Shown one piece after another: positions 6,624 to 6,767 of a stretch of DNA of 6,767 nt; positions within the stretch are counted from its first letter, which is position 1; each line of letters starts with the position of its first letter. A program made the position numbers and the translations under genes. Location: positions 1 through 6,767 of the forward strand of contig JAGYLB010000055.1 in NCBI GenBank assembly GCA_018401055.1, given 5' to 3'. Under the pieces are notes generated by a model. The model did not search any database. It was not told the DNA's origin and worked only from the letters and a program-made list of their open reading frames with translations. This DNA comes from Roseicyclus sp. GTDB taxonomy: Bacteria; Pseudomonadota; Alphaproteobacteria; Rhodobacterales; Rhodobacteraceae.

Positions 6624-6767
6624 CAGCCTTTCACACCCCCCGTGGAGATGCCCTTGATGAAGTATTTCTGGGCAAGGAAGAACACGACCAGCGAGGGCAA
6701 CAGCGCCAGCACGGTCATGGCGAGGATCTCGTTCCAGTTGAACGCCTCGGTCGTGTCGATGGCCAAC
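6623..6767 (-). CDS. ABC sugar transporter inner-membrane permease, MalG/TogN type (C-terminal end only)
   Basis: The frame enters from the right edge and ends at TGA (plus-strand 6623-6625), leaving the last 47 residues, LAIDTTEAFNWNEILAMTVL followed by a hydrophobic helix (ALLPSLVVFFLAQ) and the tail KYFIKGISTGGVKG. The closing pattern, a last membrane helix then Q-x-Y-F-I-K-G-x-x-x-G-x-V-K-G, is the usual C-terminus of the second permease (MalG-like) of CUT1 sugar importers. Its TGA overlaps the ATPase ATG by one base (TGATG), indicating tight translational coupling. The first permease gene would be expected just outside the window. By context it forms the channel with the TogB-like binding protein and the ATPase. 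Confidence 0.88.
   Translation of the reverse strand, partial: LAIDTTEAFNWNEILAMTVLALLPSLVVFFLAQKYFIKGISTGGVKG

Noticed and set aside
1..6767. CRISPR arrays, tRNA or rRNA genes, insertion sequences, attachment sites, novel defence system
   Set aside because: No regular repeats, cloverleaf-like segments, terminal inverted repeats or transposase-like proteins were seen. All coding space is taken by known transport and hydrolase families.

Overview
The window looks like a chromosomal segment of a GC-rich alphaproteobacterium, probably of the Rhodobacterales or a nearby order. This rests on the strong G/C third-position bias, a TRAP transporter next to a CUT1-type sugar ABC transporter, and the general flavour of the proteins. 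It is inference, not a database match. Coding density is very high. The only non-coding stretch longer than 20 bases is the 65-base gap at 4150-4214.

Left part, plus strand (1-1542): the 3' end of a TRAP transporter small membrane subunit (DctQ type, cut by the window edge), followed after 12 bases by a complete TRAP large permease subunit (DctM type). The substrate-binding protein of this system is not in the window.

Right part, minus strand (6767 down to 1550): one apparent operon. In transcription order it holds the C-terminal end of a MalG-type ABC permease (cut by the window edge), a CUT1 ABC ATPase (1-base overlap with the permease), a periplasmic sugar-binding protein (18-base gap), a family 28 glycoside hydrolase of polygalacturonase type (65-base gap containing a GC-rich stem-loop), and a family 105/88 unsaturated uronyl hydrolase (7-base overlap with the GH28 gene). 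The two operons converge, with 7 bases between their stop codons at about 1543-1549.

Taken together this reads as a pectin-oligomer utilisation locus. The binding protein resembles the oligogalacturonide-binding protein TogB, and permease-ATPase-binding protein matches the order of the described togMNAB system. It would capture pectic oligosaccharides in the periplasm and pass them through the ABC importer. Both hydrolases lack a signal peptide, so they would act in the cytoplasm: GH28 releases saturated galacturonic acid residues and GH105 removes the 4,5-unsaturated uronic acid left at the non-reducing end by an earlier lyase. The convergent TRAP system may import a monomeric uronate or another acid, but its substrate cannot be read from the sequence. 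No lyase, regulator or downstream uronate-catabolism gene lies inside the window.

No RNA gene, mobile element, CRISPR array or long repeat was seen. The gene families are known ones. The points most worth a second look are the intracellular GH28 with its extra N-terminal domain, the stem-loop after the binding-protein gene, the weak translation signal of GH28, and an alanine in the Walker A loop of the ATPase.
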